NCBI GenBank assembly: GCA_017084465.1
Contig: CP070896.1
Coordinates: 2,097,001-2,161,000 of the forward strand
Length of the DNA stretch: 64,000 nucleotides
Direction of reading: 5' to 3'
Origin: Lacrimispora xylanisolvens
Lineage (GTDB): Bacteria > Bacillota > Clostridia > Lachnospirales > Lachnospiraceae
The position numbers and the translations under genes are program-made. Shown one piece after another: positions 41,369-51,532 of this stretch (position 1 is its first letter; the number at the start of each line of letters is the position of its first letter). The notes beneath the pieces are model-generated. The model saw nothing but the letters and a program-made list of their open reading frames with translations, had not been told where the DNA came from and did not search any database.

Positions 41369-42352
41369 CTAACTCCAATTTTCAAAAAATGTATTTTTAA
41401 TAGTCTGTGCTTTTATCAGATGTCTTTGTCCTATTTTTGTGCCTGAACCAAATAAACGTGCTACAGCAATGTGCCATCTGTATTTCATCCAACGCTTCAT
41501 AGGAACCTTTAAGAAGGCATCTTTTATCATAATAAGAATATCAGGATATGACTGCCCCATTGGATTAAACGTAGAATTTTCACCACCTTTTTTTCTCATC
41601 TTCAATTCAAAACGAACCATATCCTGTATTAACCTGACTTGCATTCCTTGATCCACTACGGTACACCTTTCATCTGATATAGCACCATTATGGACGGCAG
41701 TCATACGCTTACTGAATGACAAAGCTAAATCATTCTTTATCTGCAAAATATTGGCATAAGCATAATGTTCTAAACCATCCAGTGAATCAAAAATATAGTC
41801 CGGCATATATTTTTCTGCAGTTTTTGTAAACATAAACTCGCCTGGACATTCAGTCACTCTAATATCTGACATAGAAGACAGCTCTGCATCTGAGTATACA
41901 TTGAACCAATCCGTTCTCGTATATCCATCTCCTTTATCCCAAAATGCTCTGCCGGAATAAGCACCATAAGAGCTTTCATCCTCAATAGATCTAACTAATG
42001 TTGTAACATGATCGTAGAACCAAATTTCTCTTGCACTGGTATTAATATAATAGTCATATACATGATTTTTTTGAATCTTACGAATTGCTTGGCCATCTGT
42101 CATGCAACGTACCCCTTTTTTATCAAAAAGCTCCAGGACCTCGAATATTGCATCTGAATCTTGTGAATAGAGATATTCCTTTACGCAACGTTCCATGCTT
42201 TGGTCAATTGCAATAACCAGTTTTATATTAATGTAGTACTGTCTATTGATATTTTTAATTACAATGCTAAGTTTATCCTCTATGTCATTTTCATCAATAG
42301 TATTCAAAATATATGTAACTAACACTTGCTTACTATCGTCTCTCGCAAACAA
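41369..42352 (-). CDS. Probable glycosyltransferase (GT2-like), uncharacterised
   Basis: A 327-residue protein starting at TTG 42352, immediately after the stop of the CgeB-like gene; no good ribosome site is visible, so coupled translation is likely. The N-terminus (KQVLVTYILNTIDENDIEDK; IKLVIAIDQSMERCVKEYL) resembles a GT2 Rossmann fold; VYDYYINTSAREIWFYDHV replaces the usual DxD region. WFNVYSDAELSS and ECPGEFMFTKTAEKYMP look like acceptor or positional elements of capsule transferases. Family membership is tentative and the start uncertain. Confidence 0.5.
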   Translation of the reverse strand: MFARDDSKQVLVTYILNTIDENDIEDKLSIVIKNINRQYYINIKLVIAIDQSMERCVKEYLYSQDSDAIFEVLELFDKKGVRCMTDGQAIRKIQKNHVYDYYINTSAREIWFYDHVTTLVRSIEDESSYGAYSGRAFWDKGDGYTRTDWFNVYSDAELSSMSDIRVTECPGEFMFTKTAEKYMPDYIFDSLDGLEHYAYANILQIKNDLALSFSKRMTAVHNGAISDERCTVVDQGMQVRLIQDMVRFELKMRKKGGENSTFNPMGQSYPDILIMIKDAFLKVPMKRWMKYRWHIAVARLFGSGTKIGQRHLIKAQTIKNTFFENWS

Positions 42353-42360
42353 ATCGTTTG

Positions 42361-43875
42361 CTATGGAAAAAATCTTTCAGTGTGATTAGATACAATATTA
42401 AGAAGTTGCTTATCTAAAGCAAACTTTTCTCTAAAAATCTGTTGCGCTCTTTTAACCATATTTAAAGCTTCTTGTTTATGATTAATGATCCAATTGTATT
42501 TTTCCATAATCTGACGGAAAGTATCCTTTGGGTCATTTCGATTATAATATATAAACAAAGCAGCATCTGCAAAATATTTCTGCATAAATTCATTATTGTC
42601 TGTAATCATTACTGCACCTGCAGCGCAAGCCTCATAAGCCCTAGTTGTTACTGCTCCCGCGCGCCTATGAACATCTGAAGAAATTACCAAACACACTCCG
42701 CAAGTATTTATTTCCTTAAGAATGGAAAATCCATCCCAGGGAATAGGATACTGGTAACAACGGTAGCCCTCCCATGGCCTCATACCCCCCCAGCTTTTTA
42801 CTACATCTGGGCCAAAAAACTTTATATTTCCTGTCTCATCCAACAATTTAAATAATCCTTCATGCCGAGTTTGATGATTGACCAATTTATCCCAATTCAT
42901 TCCACAATAGAACATTTTAGGATCTTCTAATTTAGGATCAAGCATAGAGCTTTCAGGAAAAGATGTTGTAAGCATAGACGCTTTTTCTATAGATCGCGGT
43001 TTATTCATTAATATTGTCATGAGATGGTTACTCATACCACCGGTATCATAAATTAGATAATCATCATTCATCAAATAATTGTTTGTTATAAACTGATTAT
43101 ATTCGCCAAGATTAAGTGGAATTTCCGGTGGATTCCATAATGTATGATAATAGAAACTATCCAAGGATTTTGGAGTTAAATAGTGGGTTGTTAATACAAA
43201 ATCAAGATCCGTTGCAGTAGCAAACACATTTGTTTTCTTTTGATCATTCTCTCTCAGTATATGTCCCCAATCAGAAAGCAAGGTACATTTGATCCCTGCA
43301 TCCTTTGCAGATCTATTTATTCTTGCAATTACTTCTGATTCTGCAGACCAATCACCTGGCCAAGGATTAATCACTCCAATACTCATTCTGCCCGTATGGT
43401 TTAATGGAATACGGTAATTTTCTCCGCCGAACTGTTCATATTTATAAACCTTCATCAGCTGGCATTCATCGAATTTACTCAAACGTTCGTTTAAACACAC
43501 TATTACTGCATTATAAATTTGTTTTAAAACGTCATCTGATAATATTAATCCAGATGCATCAGCAACGAATCTTTCTTGTCCGCTGATTATTTTATGTACT
43601 ATTTCACTATTATCAAAAGTAGCCAGTTTTTCATTAAAATATAAAGATGAAAAAATTTCTAATGCATATCGTTGATCATCGGAGATCATGTTTAAAACTG
43701 CCAACCGATCTGTTTTTTTCAGTGAAAAAATGCCAAAATATACATATCCGAACAATTCCCAATAAGTATCTTTAGTATACTTTTCTATTTCTAAACGCAA
43801 AACCGACTTATAGGCCTCTATTTCCTCCATTTTTATTCCATTTAATAGCGTTATATAACTAGAATATAATCTCAT
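42361..43875 (-). CDS. CgeB-like GT-B glycosyltransferase
   Basis: The 504-residue protein has AAAGGAAT ahead of ATG 43875. Its C-terminal half carries the pattern of CgeB/glycosyl-transferases group 1 proteins: CLVISSDVHRRAGAVTTRAYE, CAAGAVMITDNNEFMQKYF and FIYYNRNDPKDTFRQI, where the Glu in RAYE is the likely nucleotide-sugar ligand. The middle (LLSDWGHILRENDQKKTNVF; VLTTHYLTPKSLDSFYY) fits the acceptor side of a GT-B enzyme. It sits between the ABC exporter and gmd; sugar specificity is unknown. Confidence 0.75.
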   Translation of the reverse strand: MRLYSSYITLLNGIKMEEIEAYKSVLRLEIEKYTKDTYWELFGYVYFGIFSLKKTDRLAVLNMISDDQRYALEIFSSLYFNEKLATFDNSEIVHKIISGQERFVADASGLILSDDVLKQIYNAVIVCLNERLSKFDECQLMKVYKYEQFGGENYRIPLNHTGRMSIGVINPWPGDWSAESEVIARINRSAKDAGIKCTLLSDWGHILRENDQKKTNVFATATDLDFVLTTHYLTPKSLDSFYYHTLWNPPEIPLNLGEYNQFITNNYLMNDDYLIYDTGGMSNHLMTILMNKPRSIEKASMLTTSFPESSMLDPKLEDPKMFYCGMNWDKLVNHQTRHEGLFKLLDETGNIKFFGPDVVKSWGGMRPWEGYRCYQYPIPWDGFSILKEINTCGVCLVISSDVHRRAGAVTTRAYEACAAGAVMITDNNEFMQKYFADAALFIYYNRNDPKDTFRQIMEKYNWIINHKQEALNMVKRAQQIFREKFALDKQLLNIVSNHTERFFP

Positions 43876-43993
43876 TTGGTATTCCTTTCATATTATCTTG
43901 TTATAAATCTCTTTATTTTAAAATAATCTTTCAATTCATGACCCCAGATGAATTTCAACCTTCATTTTAGTTTGTCTTTACGAAATATTAACA

Positions 43994-44740
43994 TCACTCC
44001 GCATCATATTTATTTAAATATGCATCAGTAACATCATATACATTGCCACTCATTATTTGACGCCCCTTCTCTATCCATAACGCATTATCGCAAATTTCCT
44101 GAACTGTAGCTGCAGAGTGTGATACAAACAATAGTGTAGTTCCCCTAACAAGCATCTCCTTCATGCGACGTTCACATTTTTTTTGAAATGCGATATCCCC
44201 CACTGACAATACTTCATCACAAATAAGAATATCTGGCCTCACTACTGTAGCTATAGAAAAACCCAGCCTTGCAGCCATTCCAGAACTGTAATTCTTGATG
44301 GGCATATCTAAAAAATCCTGTAATTCCGCGAAATCAACAATCTCATCAAAATGTTCTTTCATAAAGCTTTTACTATATCCCAAAACAGCACCGTTTAAAA
44401 AAATGTTTTCTCTGGCAGTTAAATCTCCATCAAAACCAGCCCCTAATTCTATAAGTGGGGCTATCTTGCCAGTTGTTGTAACACTTCCTTTATACGGAGT
44501 TAATATTCCACAGATCAATTTCAATAACGTGGATTTACCAGAACCATTTGTTCCTATAATACCCCAAGATTCGCCTTTTTTTACACGTAAATTGATATCT
44601 TGAAGTGCAAGAAATTCTTTAAACATCAATTCCCTCTTTGCAAATTTAATAAGATATTCTTTTAGATTATCTATTTTTTCTGAGGCCATGTTAAATCTCA
44701 CTGTAGCATTAATCACTTCAATAATATAATCGTTATCCAT
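43994..44740 (-). CDS. Polysaccharide ABC exporter, ATP-binding protein (Wzt/TagH-like)
   Basis: ATG 44740 with AGGATGG upstream is preferred over a GTG at 44755. The 248-residue ATPase has Walker A at about 63-71 (GTNGSGKST), signature YSSGMAARLGF, Walker B ILICDEVLSVGD and the switch His in LLFVSHSAATV. The N-terminal extension (EKIDNLKEYLIKFAKRELMF) is typical of Wzt/TagH proteins. It stops right after the NBD, so it lacks the C-terminal carbohydrate-binding domain of Wzt proteins that read a chain-end cap. It pairs with the ABC-2 permease whose stop is 17 bases upstream. Confidence 0.92.
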   Translation of the reverse strand: MDNDYIIEVINATVRFNMASEKIDNLKEYLIKFAKRELMFKEFLALQDINLRVKKGESWGIIGTNGSGKSTLLKLICGILTPYKGSVTTTGKIAPLIELGAGFDGDLTARENIFLNGAVLGYSKSFMKEHFDEIVDFAELQDFLDMPIKNYSSGMAARLGFSIATVVRPDILICDEVLSVGDIAFQKKCERRMKEMLVRGTTLLFVSHSAATVQEICDNALWIEKGRQIMSGNVYDVTDAYLNKYDAE

Positions 44741-44757
44741 TTTTCCATCCTGCACTA

Positions 44758-45546
44758 TTAAATATATAATATAAAGTTATCTTTTACTTTTACAAAAACT
44801 GTGGTTCCAACTATAATCGCAATAATAGCGGCTGCAATTCCAGCAAGCATAATTGTATTACCAGGCAGCCGCTGATATATCATAATATCACGGAATTGTC
44901 CCACATAAAAATATAATGGATTCAGATGCTTAACGATCCATTGTACATTATCAGGTAGTTGTTCGATCGGATAAAAGAGAGGAGTCATATACATCCAGGC
45001 TGTCAAAAATGCACCATATATATATTGTATATCTCTGAAAAACACATTAATTGCTGCTAGAAGCATCCCAATACCAAGGCAAAACACATATAACTGCACT
45101 AACACTAAAGGTAACAATAACATATAAGTAGAAAACTGTACTCCACTAACAATAAATACTATTAATAAAGCTCCAAGCGAAAATAACAGATTAACACAGC
45201 CACTTGTTACTTTAGCAAAAGTAAATATATATTTAGGTACATACGTTTTTTTAAGTAATGATGCATTGCCTGTAATTGACCAAATCGCTTGATTTGTTGA
45301 TTCAGAAAGAAAGTTAAAACATACTTGACCTGAAATTACATAAGCTGGATAATTTTCTATAGTATATTTAAACATATGTTGGAAAACTGTCACCATAATA
45401 ATCATTATCATAAGTGGATTTAACACACTCCACAAATATCCAAGAAAGCTTCTTCTGTACTTTAATTTAATATCCTTCTCCACAAGCTGAATAAGTAAAT
45501 CTTTATATTGAGTGAATGCCCTTAGCCTGTCACTAAATTTCTTCAT
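44758..45546 (-). CDS. Polysaccharide ABC exporter, ABC-2 permease (Wzm/TagG-like)
   Basis: 262 residues with six predicted membrane helices and the family's cytoplasmic entry (LLIQLVEKDIKLKYRRSFLG; YLWSVLNPLMIMIIMVTVF). LNPLYFYVGQFRDIMIY near the C-terminus is the usual re-entrant part of Wzm/TagG proteins. It moves undecaprenyl-diphosphate-linked glycan to the outer face of the membrane, powered by the ATPase next to it. Its start overlaps the end of the ARDGYL-domain gene by 14 bases, so the genes are co-translated. Confidence 0.92.
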   Translation of the reverse strand: MKKFSDRLRAFTQYKDLLIQLVEKDIKLKYRRSFLGYLWSVLNPLMIMIIMVTVFQHMFKYTIENYPAYVISGQVCFNFLSESTNQAIWSITGNASLLKKTYVPKYIFTFAKVTSGCVNLLFSLGALLIVFIVSGVQFSTYMLLLPLVLVQLYVFCLGIGMLLAAINVFFRDIQYIYGAFLTAWMYMTPLFYPIEQLPDNVQWIVKHLNPLYFYVGQFRDIMIYQRLPGNTIMLAGIAAAIIAIIVGTTVFVKVKDNFILYI

Positions 45547-46864
45547 AATTTAAAACCCTTCTTTTTTCTTTTAAAGCTGTTCTAATATATCGAAAAAGCT
45601 GTAATAAACTAATATTTAATCTATACCATAATCGCATAGGATACTTAACATAAATTATTGCACCATATGGCCAAAATATATTATCTATAGCATTATCAGC
45701 ACCAGTTATTTTACCAATAAATTTAGGCACAAGCATATAATTTTTTAATTTAGATACCATGTCCTTTTGAATAAGGGTATTTATATTATCCTCGGAAACA
45801 TCATCACTAAATTTAAAAAAGTTAAATATTTCTATTTCATCACCGGTTGGATGTACTACTGCTCTACTTAAAACTTTATAAGTCCTTTTAATAGAATCTC
45901 TCCATACAAATTTAATATTGCCTTCCTTTTCTAGCGCAAATTTTATTGCACCAGTAACCCTACGACGAATATAGTCATTTAAATCAGCATTCACATTTTT
46001 ACTTAATATTGGTTCATACCTTTGTCCTTTTAAAGTAAAACCAATGGTCATACCATGTGGTGCGGCAAGTAAACACTCAAAAAAAGTATTATCAAAATAA
46101 ACCTTATTTTTCATATTGGTAAATGCATTAAAGTAATAAGTTTCATATTCACCGTCTGCTATTTCTTTTGGAGCATTATATAGGCCAAAGTATAATCCAA
46201 TAATTCTCCCCTTATAGCCCTCCTTTTCAACCAATTGGCGTAAGGATCGCTGCATGCTTCCTGACCAGCCGCTATCAATTATTGCAATTTCTGCATTGTC
46301 GAATAATCCTTCCTGTTTAAAATAACTTAAAGTATTATTATAGGATTCAATTGATTTAATATACATGAATTTTTTATAGTTCTTGCTATCTTTAACTCTT
46401 TCTATTAGATTACTAAATTCCACATGAGTTAACGGTTTATTTTCATTTTCCTCTTTTACACCAATCTCCTTATATACTTGTATTCTTTCCTCTAAACTTA
46501 AATTTAAACGACTCATCAATGTATGAGGTGTAATATGATAACCACCTTGTAAGAGTAGATCAAATGCTTCATCTCCAATAAAATGGTACGTTGGCATTCT
46601 AAGCGCCATGCGGGAACAGTATAAATACTTGCATTGAATATTATAACCAGATTTAGTACATATAACTTCTGCCATCTGTTTTAATAAGTACCCATCCCTT
46701 GCAAGAAAATATAATTTATTAAGATTTCTCTTCCTGGCCTGCTGTAAAATCCATGAGACATACTCATACATAATTGGTCCAATTACTTTATTGCCATAAC
46801 TTTCTGCATCTATCATACTATAATATATTTCCCTTCCAGCCTGGCTTATAAATCTCATCGACAC
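45533..46864 (-). CDS. Stand-alone ARDGYL-domain protein
   Basis: The 443-residue protein shares with the C-terminal third of the 915-residue protein at 32825-35572 the pattern NLNKLYFLARDGYLLKQM (A55-L60), YLYCSRMAL (S84-R85), IAIIDSGWSGSMQ and FFECLLAAPHG. The family is not one I can name with certainty; conserved Arg-Asp, Ser-Arg and Asp-Ser/Gly sites suggest an enzyme. It ends with basic, hydrophobic helices (MRLWYRLNISLLQLFRYI) that could bind the membrane. Both ends overlap neighbours (14 bases with the permease, 47 with the GT2), so it is a core part of the operon. Confidence 0.7.
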   Translation of the reverse strand: MSMRFISQAGREIYYSMIDAESYGNKVIGPIMYEYVSWILQQARKRNLNKLYFLARDGYLLKQMAEVICTKSGYNIQCKYLYCSRMALRMPTYHFIGDEAFDLLLQGGYHITPHTLMSRLNLSLEERIQVYKEIGVKEENENKPLTHVEFSNLIERVKDSKNYKKFMYIKSIESYNNTLSYFKQEGLFDNAEIAIIDSGWSGSMQRSLRQLVEKEGYKGRIIGLYFGLYNAPKEIADGEYETYYFNAFTNMKNKVYFDNTFFECLLAAPHGMTIGFTLKGQRYEPILSKNVNADLNDYIRRRVTGAIKFALEKEGNIKFVWRDSIKRTYKVLSRAVVHPTGDEIEIFNFFKFSDDVSEDNINTLIQKDMVSKLKNYMLVPKFIGKITGADNAIDNIFWPYGAIIYVKYPMRLWYRLNISLLQLFRYIRTALKEKRRVLNYEEI

Positions 46865-47726
46865 CTAAAATACCACGTTTCGCATGATTTATGGCTCTTT
46901 TAGTCATCTGTTTTAAAACTATATTATTTTTTTTATATTTTATATAATAATAATATGTCTGAAAGCTAGATTGCAATAAACCAAAATGATTATTATAACT
47001 ATAAATCTTATTTCTTAAAGCATAGTATTTCTTCCATGTTATAATATCTTCTGCAGATTCTATAGAATCATGTATAACTTTTGCATTAGGTATACATATA
47101 ATCTTTCCTTGTTTACTAACACGAATACTATGTTCGCTGTCATCATATGAAATAAAATAATCTTGAGGTAATCCAACCTTTAATATTACTTTTCTATTAA
47201 TAAGTGTGCCAACATAAGAAAAAAGATCTAATTCAAAATTATTCTTCTCATATTCTTTAACACTAATGCAATCCTCGACTCTCACTATTCCAAAACGTTT
47301 GCCAAATCTTCGTCTATGCCATGTGTCAATATGTCCGTTTGTATATACAGCACTGCATAATGCTGCTATTTCAACCACATCAGATAACTTTATAAATTCC
47401 GCCATTTTTTCAAAACAATCTTTTGCTGGATATGCATCATCATCCGCAACCCAAATCCAGTCTGATTCCATAGTTTCCGCGGCACGAATTCCCTCATAAA
47501 AGCCCCCGCTTCCTCCAGTGTTTTCTTTTAAGTGCAGAACCAGATGTACTATTTCTGATGACTCCTTTTGCCACAAGTCAAGATATTCTTTAGTTCCATC
47601 CATGCTGTTATTATTAATCACTAGCAAATATTTAGGCTTGAATTTTTGATTTTCATATGCTTGAAGAGCTATTTTCAACTTTTGTAACCTATTATAAGTG
47701 ACTATCACTGCTCCAATTGTGCACAT
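46818..47726 (-). CDS. GT2 glycosyltransferase (rhamnosyl/galactofuranosyl-transferase-like)
   Basis: 302 residues: IGAVIVTYNRLQKLKIAL, VINNNSMDGTKEYL and NTGGSGGFYEGIRAA lead to a DDD metal site (WIWVADDDAYP) characteristic of GlfT/WbbL-type GT2 enzymes, which use UDP-galactofuranose or dTDP-rhamnose. VIHDSIESAEDI and YYALRNKIYS match the catalytic-base region and the family's RN motif. It overlaps genes on both sides by 35-47 bases. Confidence 0.88.
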   Translation of the reverse strand: MCTIGAVIVTYNRLQKLKIALQAYENQKFKPKYLLVINNNSMDGTKEYLDLWQKESSEIVHLVLHLKENTGGSGGFYEGIRAAETMESDWIWVADDDAYPAKDCFEKMAEFIKLSDVVEIAALCSAVYTNGHIDTWHRRRFGKRFGIVRVEDCISVKEYEKNNFELDLFSYVGTLINRKVILKVGLPQDYFISYDDSEHSIRVSKQGKIICIPNAKVIHDSIESAEDIITWKKYYALRNKIYSYNNHFGLLQSSFQTYYYYIKYKKNNIVLKQMTKRAINHAKRGILGVDEIYKPGWKGNIL

Positions 47727-48636
47727 GACTTGTCCTCCCGTTTTTTAAACAAACATACATATCCCCAATTATCGATTTAACAGATATATATTTGATTTTA
47801 AGAAATTCATAAATCAGCAATTTAAAAAATCGTTTTTCTAGTAATAATTTCTTTCTAACTGTTTGAAATAATATCATTTTCTTTAAATAAATAGCTTTAT
47901 CCAGATCTGGTTCAATGGATTTGTTTGCATCAATTAGTTCATTTATCAGCTTTATTCTATTATTACAAATATTCCGATCAGTTTGTTTTATTGTTATTCC
48001 TGTCGTATTTGTTTCATGTTGTCTATAATAAACTAATTTTTCACTAAAGTAATACATACCATCGTTTGACGCCGCATATTGATTAATCATCCAATCATGA
48101 GCAGCATTAGGTTTCCAATCCATAATTTCTATATATGACCAGATCTTCCGTCTAAATACCATACTCATACCTGGATATTTGGGATGTCTCATAAATTTTT
48201 TCCAAGAAATTTTTTTAATTTGTCCTTCCTTATATCTATCAGATGACTTTTTTCCCTTAAGCTTACTATCTGTAATATAATACCCTGTTGAAAGGGCGAG
48301 AATTTTATCATTTTTATCTAAAATATTCACACACTTTTCAATCTTTTTTTCATGCCACACATCGTCTTGATCACTCAAAAAAATAATTTCACCACGTGTT
48401 CTGCCTATCGCTTGTTTAAAATTCCTCGCATATCCCAAACGTAACTTATTAACTTGAATATCTATTATAATATCAGAAGTGTTTTTTATAGTCTCAAGAA
48501 TATGTATAGTGCTATCACTTGAATTATCATCGTTTATAATAATCTCGTCTGGCTTCCTACTCTGTCTCAATATGGATTCCAACTGTGCTTTTATATATTT
48601 TTCTCCATTATACGTTGCCATAACTACAGATATCAT
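47692..48636 (-). CDS. GT2 glycosyltransferase
   Basis: A 314-residue GT-A enzyme: ISVVMATYNGEKYIKAQLES, INDDNSSDSTIHIL, NKLRLGYARNFKQAI and the metal-binding LSDQDDVWHEKKI, a signature of rhamnosyltransferase-like capsule GT2 proteins. The C-terminal part (YYRQHETNTTG) is also typical. It adds one sugar in the cytoplasm to the lipid-linked unit; donor unknown. It overlaps the next gene by 35 bases and follows the preceding GT2 by three bases. Confidence 0.9.
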   Translation of the reverse strand: MISVVMATYNGEKYIKAQLESILRQSRKPDEIIINDDNSSDSTIHILETIKNTSDIIIDIQVNKLRLGYARNFKQAIGRTRGEIIFLSDQDDVWHEKKIEKCVNILDKNDKILALSTGYYITDSKLKGKKSSDRYKEGQIKKISWKKFMRHPKYPGMSMVFRRKIWSYIEIMDWKPNAAHDWMINQYAASNDGMYYFSEKLVYYRQHETNTTGITIKQTDRNICNNRIKLINELIDANKSIEPDLDKAIYLKKMILFQTVRKKLLLEKRFFKLLIYEFLKIKYISVKSIIGDMYVCLKNGRTSHVHNWSSDSHL

Positions 48637-48639
48637 GAC

Positions 48640-49443
48640 TCACCCCTTAATATTCTTCCTTAACAATTTATATACTACATTACGCATTCTTGAAGGTTGC
48701 ATAGTCATTAAAAAACTTAATATTACTCCAATTGCATATTCTAAAATGTTTGTATATCCGAGTTTTAACTGAACATATCTAAGTTTACTATATTGTTTAA
48801 AATAGTTAAATCCACCTCTCTTATCAGCGAAATTTTCACCAATTCTTGCCCATACCAATACCTGTGGAATATTAGCGAGTTTATAGCCCCTTGCCAATAA
48901 TCTACTCCATAAATGATAGTCCTCTAATAGCGGAAAATGCTCATATCCTCCAACCGCCGCTATATCATCTTTTTTAAACATTACTGTCATGTGATTAAGA
49001 GGATTTCTAAATTTACCATATCGCAATAACTTTTCATGAGTTAATGGCATATGTTTTACTCTTTTGATCTTGCCTTCTTCCAAAAACTCCGCTATATCTC
49101 CTCCTACAACGCTAATCTTCGGATGACTCCTTAAATACTCATATTGTAATTCTAACCTATTAGGAGCAGCAATATCATCACTATCCATTCTTGCTATATA
49201 TTTATATTTACACTCTTTTAATCCTGTTTGCAAAGCTCTGCCTAACTGTAAATTTACGGGTATATTAACTCTTTTTATTGACGGATACTTTTTTATTATA
49301 GATACCAAGTTTGAGCTAATTGGACCATCTTCCACAAGCACAACTTCTTTTGGAGGCAACGTTTGATTGTAAATACTTGCAAGAGCCTTATCAAGATATT
49401 CTGGATTTTCTCTATCATAAACACTCATAAGTACTGATATCAT
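48640..49443 (-). CDS. GT2 glycosyltransferase (galactosyl/amylovoran-type)
   Basis: 267 residues: SVLMSVYDRENPEYLDKALA, LVEDGPISSN, NLQLGRALQTGLKECKYKYI and ARMDSDDIAAPNRLELQ (metal-binding DSDD) match AmsE-like GT2 transferases. GGYEHFPLLEDYHLWSRLLA supplies the catalytic-base ED. It is the second gene after the initiating sugar-phosphate transferase, so it may add an early sugar (inference). Confidence 0.9.
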   Translation of the reverse strand: MISVLMSVYDRENPEYLDKALASIYNQTLPPKEVVLVEDGPISSNLVSIIKKYPSIKRVNIPVNLQLGRALQTGLKECKYKYIARMDSDDIAAPNRLELQYEYLRSHPKISVVGGDIAEFLEEGKIKRVKHMPLTHEKLLRYGKFRNPLNHMTVMFKKDDIAAVGGYEHFPLLEDYHLWSRLLARGYKLANIPQVLVWARIGENFADKRGGFNYFKQYSKLRYVQLKLGYTNILEYAIGVILSFLMTMQPSRMRNVVYKLLRKNIKG

Positions 49444-49482
49444 TTTTTTAATTGTCTCCCTCTCTAATATTAGATAGTTATA

Positions 49483-50866
49483 TTATTTTTTATTTGAACA
49501 AATATCAGACAGTGGATCTGTACACTGGTCTTCATTAATCCCCTCTGTGCTCTCTTTTAATAACATTATTTTAGGAGTCATAAAAATTAGTTTCAAATCT
49601 AAAAGAAGTGAGTAATTTCTTATATACGTAAGATCAAGTTTTAATTTATCATATGAATTAGTATTATATTTACCATATACCTGTGCGTATCCGGTAAGAC
49701 CAGCCTTTACCTTCAGCCTGTAAGAAAACTCGGGGATCTTATCTTCAATCTCTTTAGCCAATATAGGTCTTTCTGGCCTAGGTCCAACAAGTGACATTTC
49801 ACCTTTCAAAATATTCAATATCTGTGGTAATTCATCCATTCTTGTAGCTCTCAAAAATCTACCTATTGGTAATACTCTAGGATCCTTTTCAGATGCCAAT
49901 ACAGGACCCGACTTTTTTTCCGCATTAACTATCATTGTTCGGAATTTATATATCATAAATACTTTACCATTTTTCGTTAACCGTTCCTGCTTATAAAAAA
50001 CAGGCCCCCGATCTGTCAATTTAATTCCGATACTAGCAACTAAAAAAATAGGAAAAAAAAGAATAAGCATTATTGAAGAACCGATAATGTCCTCACATCG
50101 TTTTATCCATTGTTGTTCTATTGACAAAATGGAATTTCTTGAAAGCATTAATGGACTATCGAAGAGGTTAATTTCATCGGAACTTCTAAGCAAAATATCG
50201 GAAATCTTAGGCACACTATAAGATCTCTTACCAATACTAAAACAGTATTTAATTATTTGATTTCTTTCATGAGATGGCATATCCCCAACAATAACACCAT
50301 CAAATTGAGTAATTAAACTTTGTATCTCGTTCATATTTTTATGATAAGATATTTCTGCACAAATCTCATATTTGTCTTCCCGGGAATTAATTTTATCCTT
50401 TAAATGATAATCCTCTCTATCACCAGCGATTAAAAGCATTTTACGGGGTGGGAATATTTGTCTATAAGCTTGATGAAAGAGTAAAGTCCAAACAATCACA
50501 AATAAGAAATCAGCTAAAGTCATAATAATAATATAGATTGGAGTAACAAAGCGTTTATCAATAACCGCTATTTGAAAATAAACAAAAATATTAGTGAATA
50601 ATATTGAGATCGCTTGGGAGTATATCAAATTGGTGTTTTTTAAGTAACCAATCTTAAAGCCTCCATATGTGCTCATAAAAAACATTAAAAGTACTAAGTA
50701 CAATATGATTATTACCCAATTACCTCTTCTAAAAAATGGCATTTGTAATACATAACGATTATAGTATCCAATCCACACAAAGGAGTATATACTTATCAAT
50801 CCTAACATTAATACTGTCGAAAACAGCATTTATTAAACGCTTATATTTTTCTCTTGAATTATCCAT
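49483..50866 (-). pseudogene. Polyprenyl glycosylphosphotransferase (WbaP/CpsE-like), one frameshift
   Basis: ATG 50866 starts MDNSREKYKRLINAV; an extra base in an A4/T4 run at 50820-50823 shifts the frame. Correcting it gives 460 residues: four or five N-terminal helices, a cytoplasmic Rossmann-like domain (MLLIAGDREDYHLKDKI), one more helix and the catalytic bacterial sugar transferase domain (YKQERLTKNGKVFMIYKFRT, ATRMDELPQILNILKGEM, SLVGPRPERP). It loads the first sugar phosphate onto undecaprenyl phosphate and so starts the repeat unit. It is the first gene after the operon promoter. Confidence 0.9.
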
Positions 50867-50958
50867 GACACCTATCTTCAACTTTTTTGTTGGTATGTTT
50901 TATAGTTATTTTTCTGTATTTTTATGTATCTTTACCTATGATTAATAGACCTTTGTAC

Positions 50959-50987
50959 AGTATACCATTAAGTAAAGAATTACGCAA
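50959..50987 (-). promoter_or_regulatory. Sigma-A promoter of the polysaccharide operon
   Basis: On the minus strand TTGCGT (50987-50982), a 17-base spacer and TATACT (50964-50959) form a near-consensus promoter. It would give an untranslated leader of about 85 bases before the glycosylphosphotransferase ATG at 50866. No other promoter this good lies between here and 21 kb on this strand that I could find. Confidence 0.7.
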
Positions 50988-51109
50988 CTTCACCCCTTTC
51001 GAAAAAGATTGGTATTTTTTTAATATTTTATTAAAAAAAGAATATGTCACCATATTTGGTAAAAAATAGCATAGAAATATTATCTAATCATAGAGGTGTT
51101 TAAATGTAG

Positions 51110-51420
51110 TCAACCGGCATTGATAGCAGACTGATTATCCTACGTTTGATTTCGCGGTCCAAGATAGAGACGTTTTGTATTTTGCCTCACAGCTGTGCTT
51201 TAAGTAAACACCATCTACAAAGACATATGGATAAGAACCGGTAAGTTTGTGGCTTTCCGGGTGCAAAGTATCAAAGATGTACAGTTTATTTATTCTCAGC
51301 CACTCCTCGTAATAAGATGAAAGAAGTCTCTATGTTGCTGAAGGCGATCAATGCTCAGAAATGCAAAATATCTGCAAAGGAAAATAGGAACAGAAAAAGC
51401 GACGGGATTTTATAAACCAG
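51110..51420. mobile_element. IS256-family (Mutator-type) transposase scraps
   Basis: On the minus strand 51170-51250 encodes YPYVFVDGVYLKHSCEA, the first-Asp region of IS256 transposases. On the plus strand about 51340-51400 encodes LLKAINAQKCKISAKE, which resembles the C-terminal helix region of the same family. The two pieces lie in opposite orientation, so the copy is rearranged as well as truncated. No ends recognised. Confidence 0.62.
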
Positions 51421-51452
51421 TTATAAAGCATGCATCGTATATAAAAAGATAA

Positions 51453-51500
51453 GCGTCAATATAACCGCTCTTCAAACCAAGAACTAAGTCATATTGACGC
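51453..51500 (-). terminator. Putative terminator of the polymerase-like gene
   Basis: Ten-base arms GCGTCAATAT and ATATTGACGC flank a 28-base loop. On the minus strand the stem is followed by TTATCTTTTTATA, 33 bases after the stop at 51533. The long loop makes it weaker than a classical terminator. Confidence 0.45.
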
Positions 51501-51532
51501 GCGCAATAATAACTGTTACTAATTAATTACCT

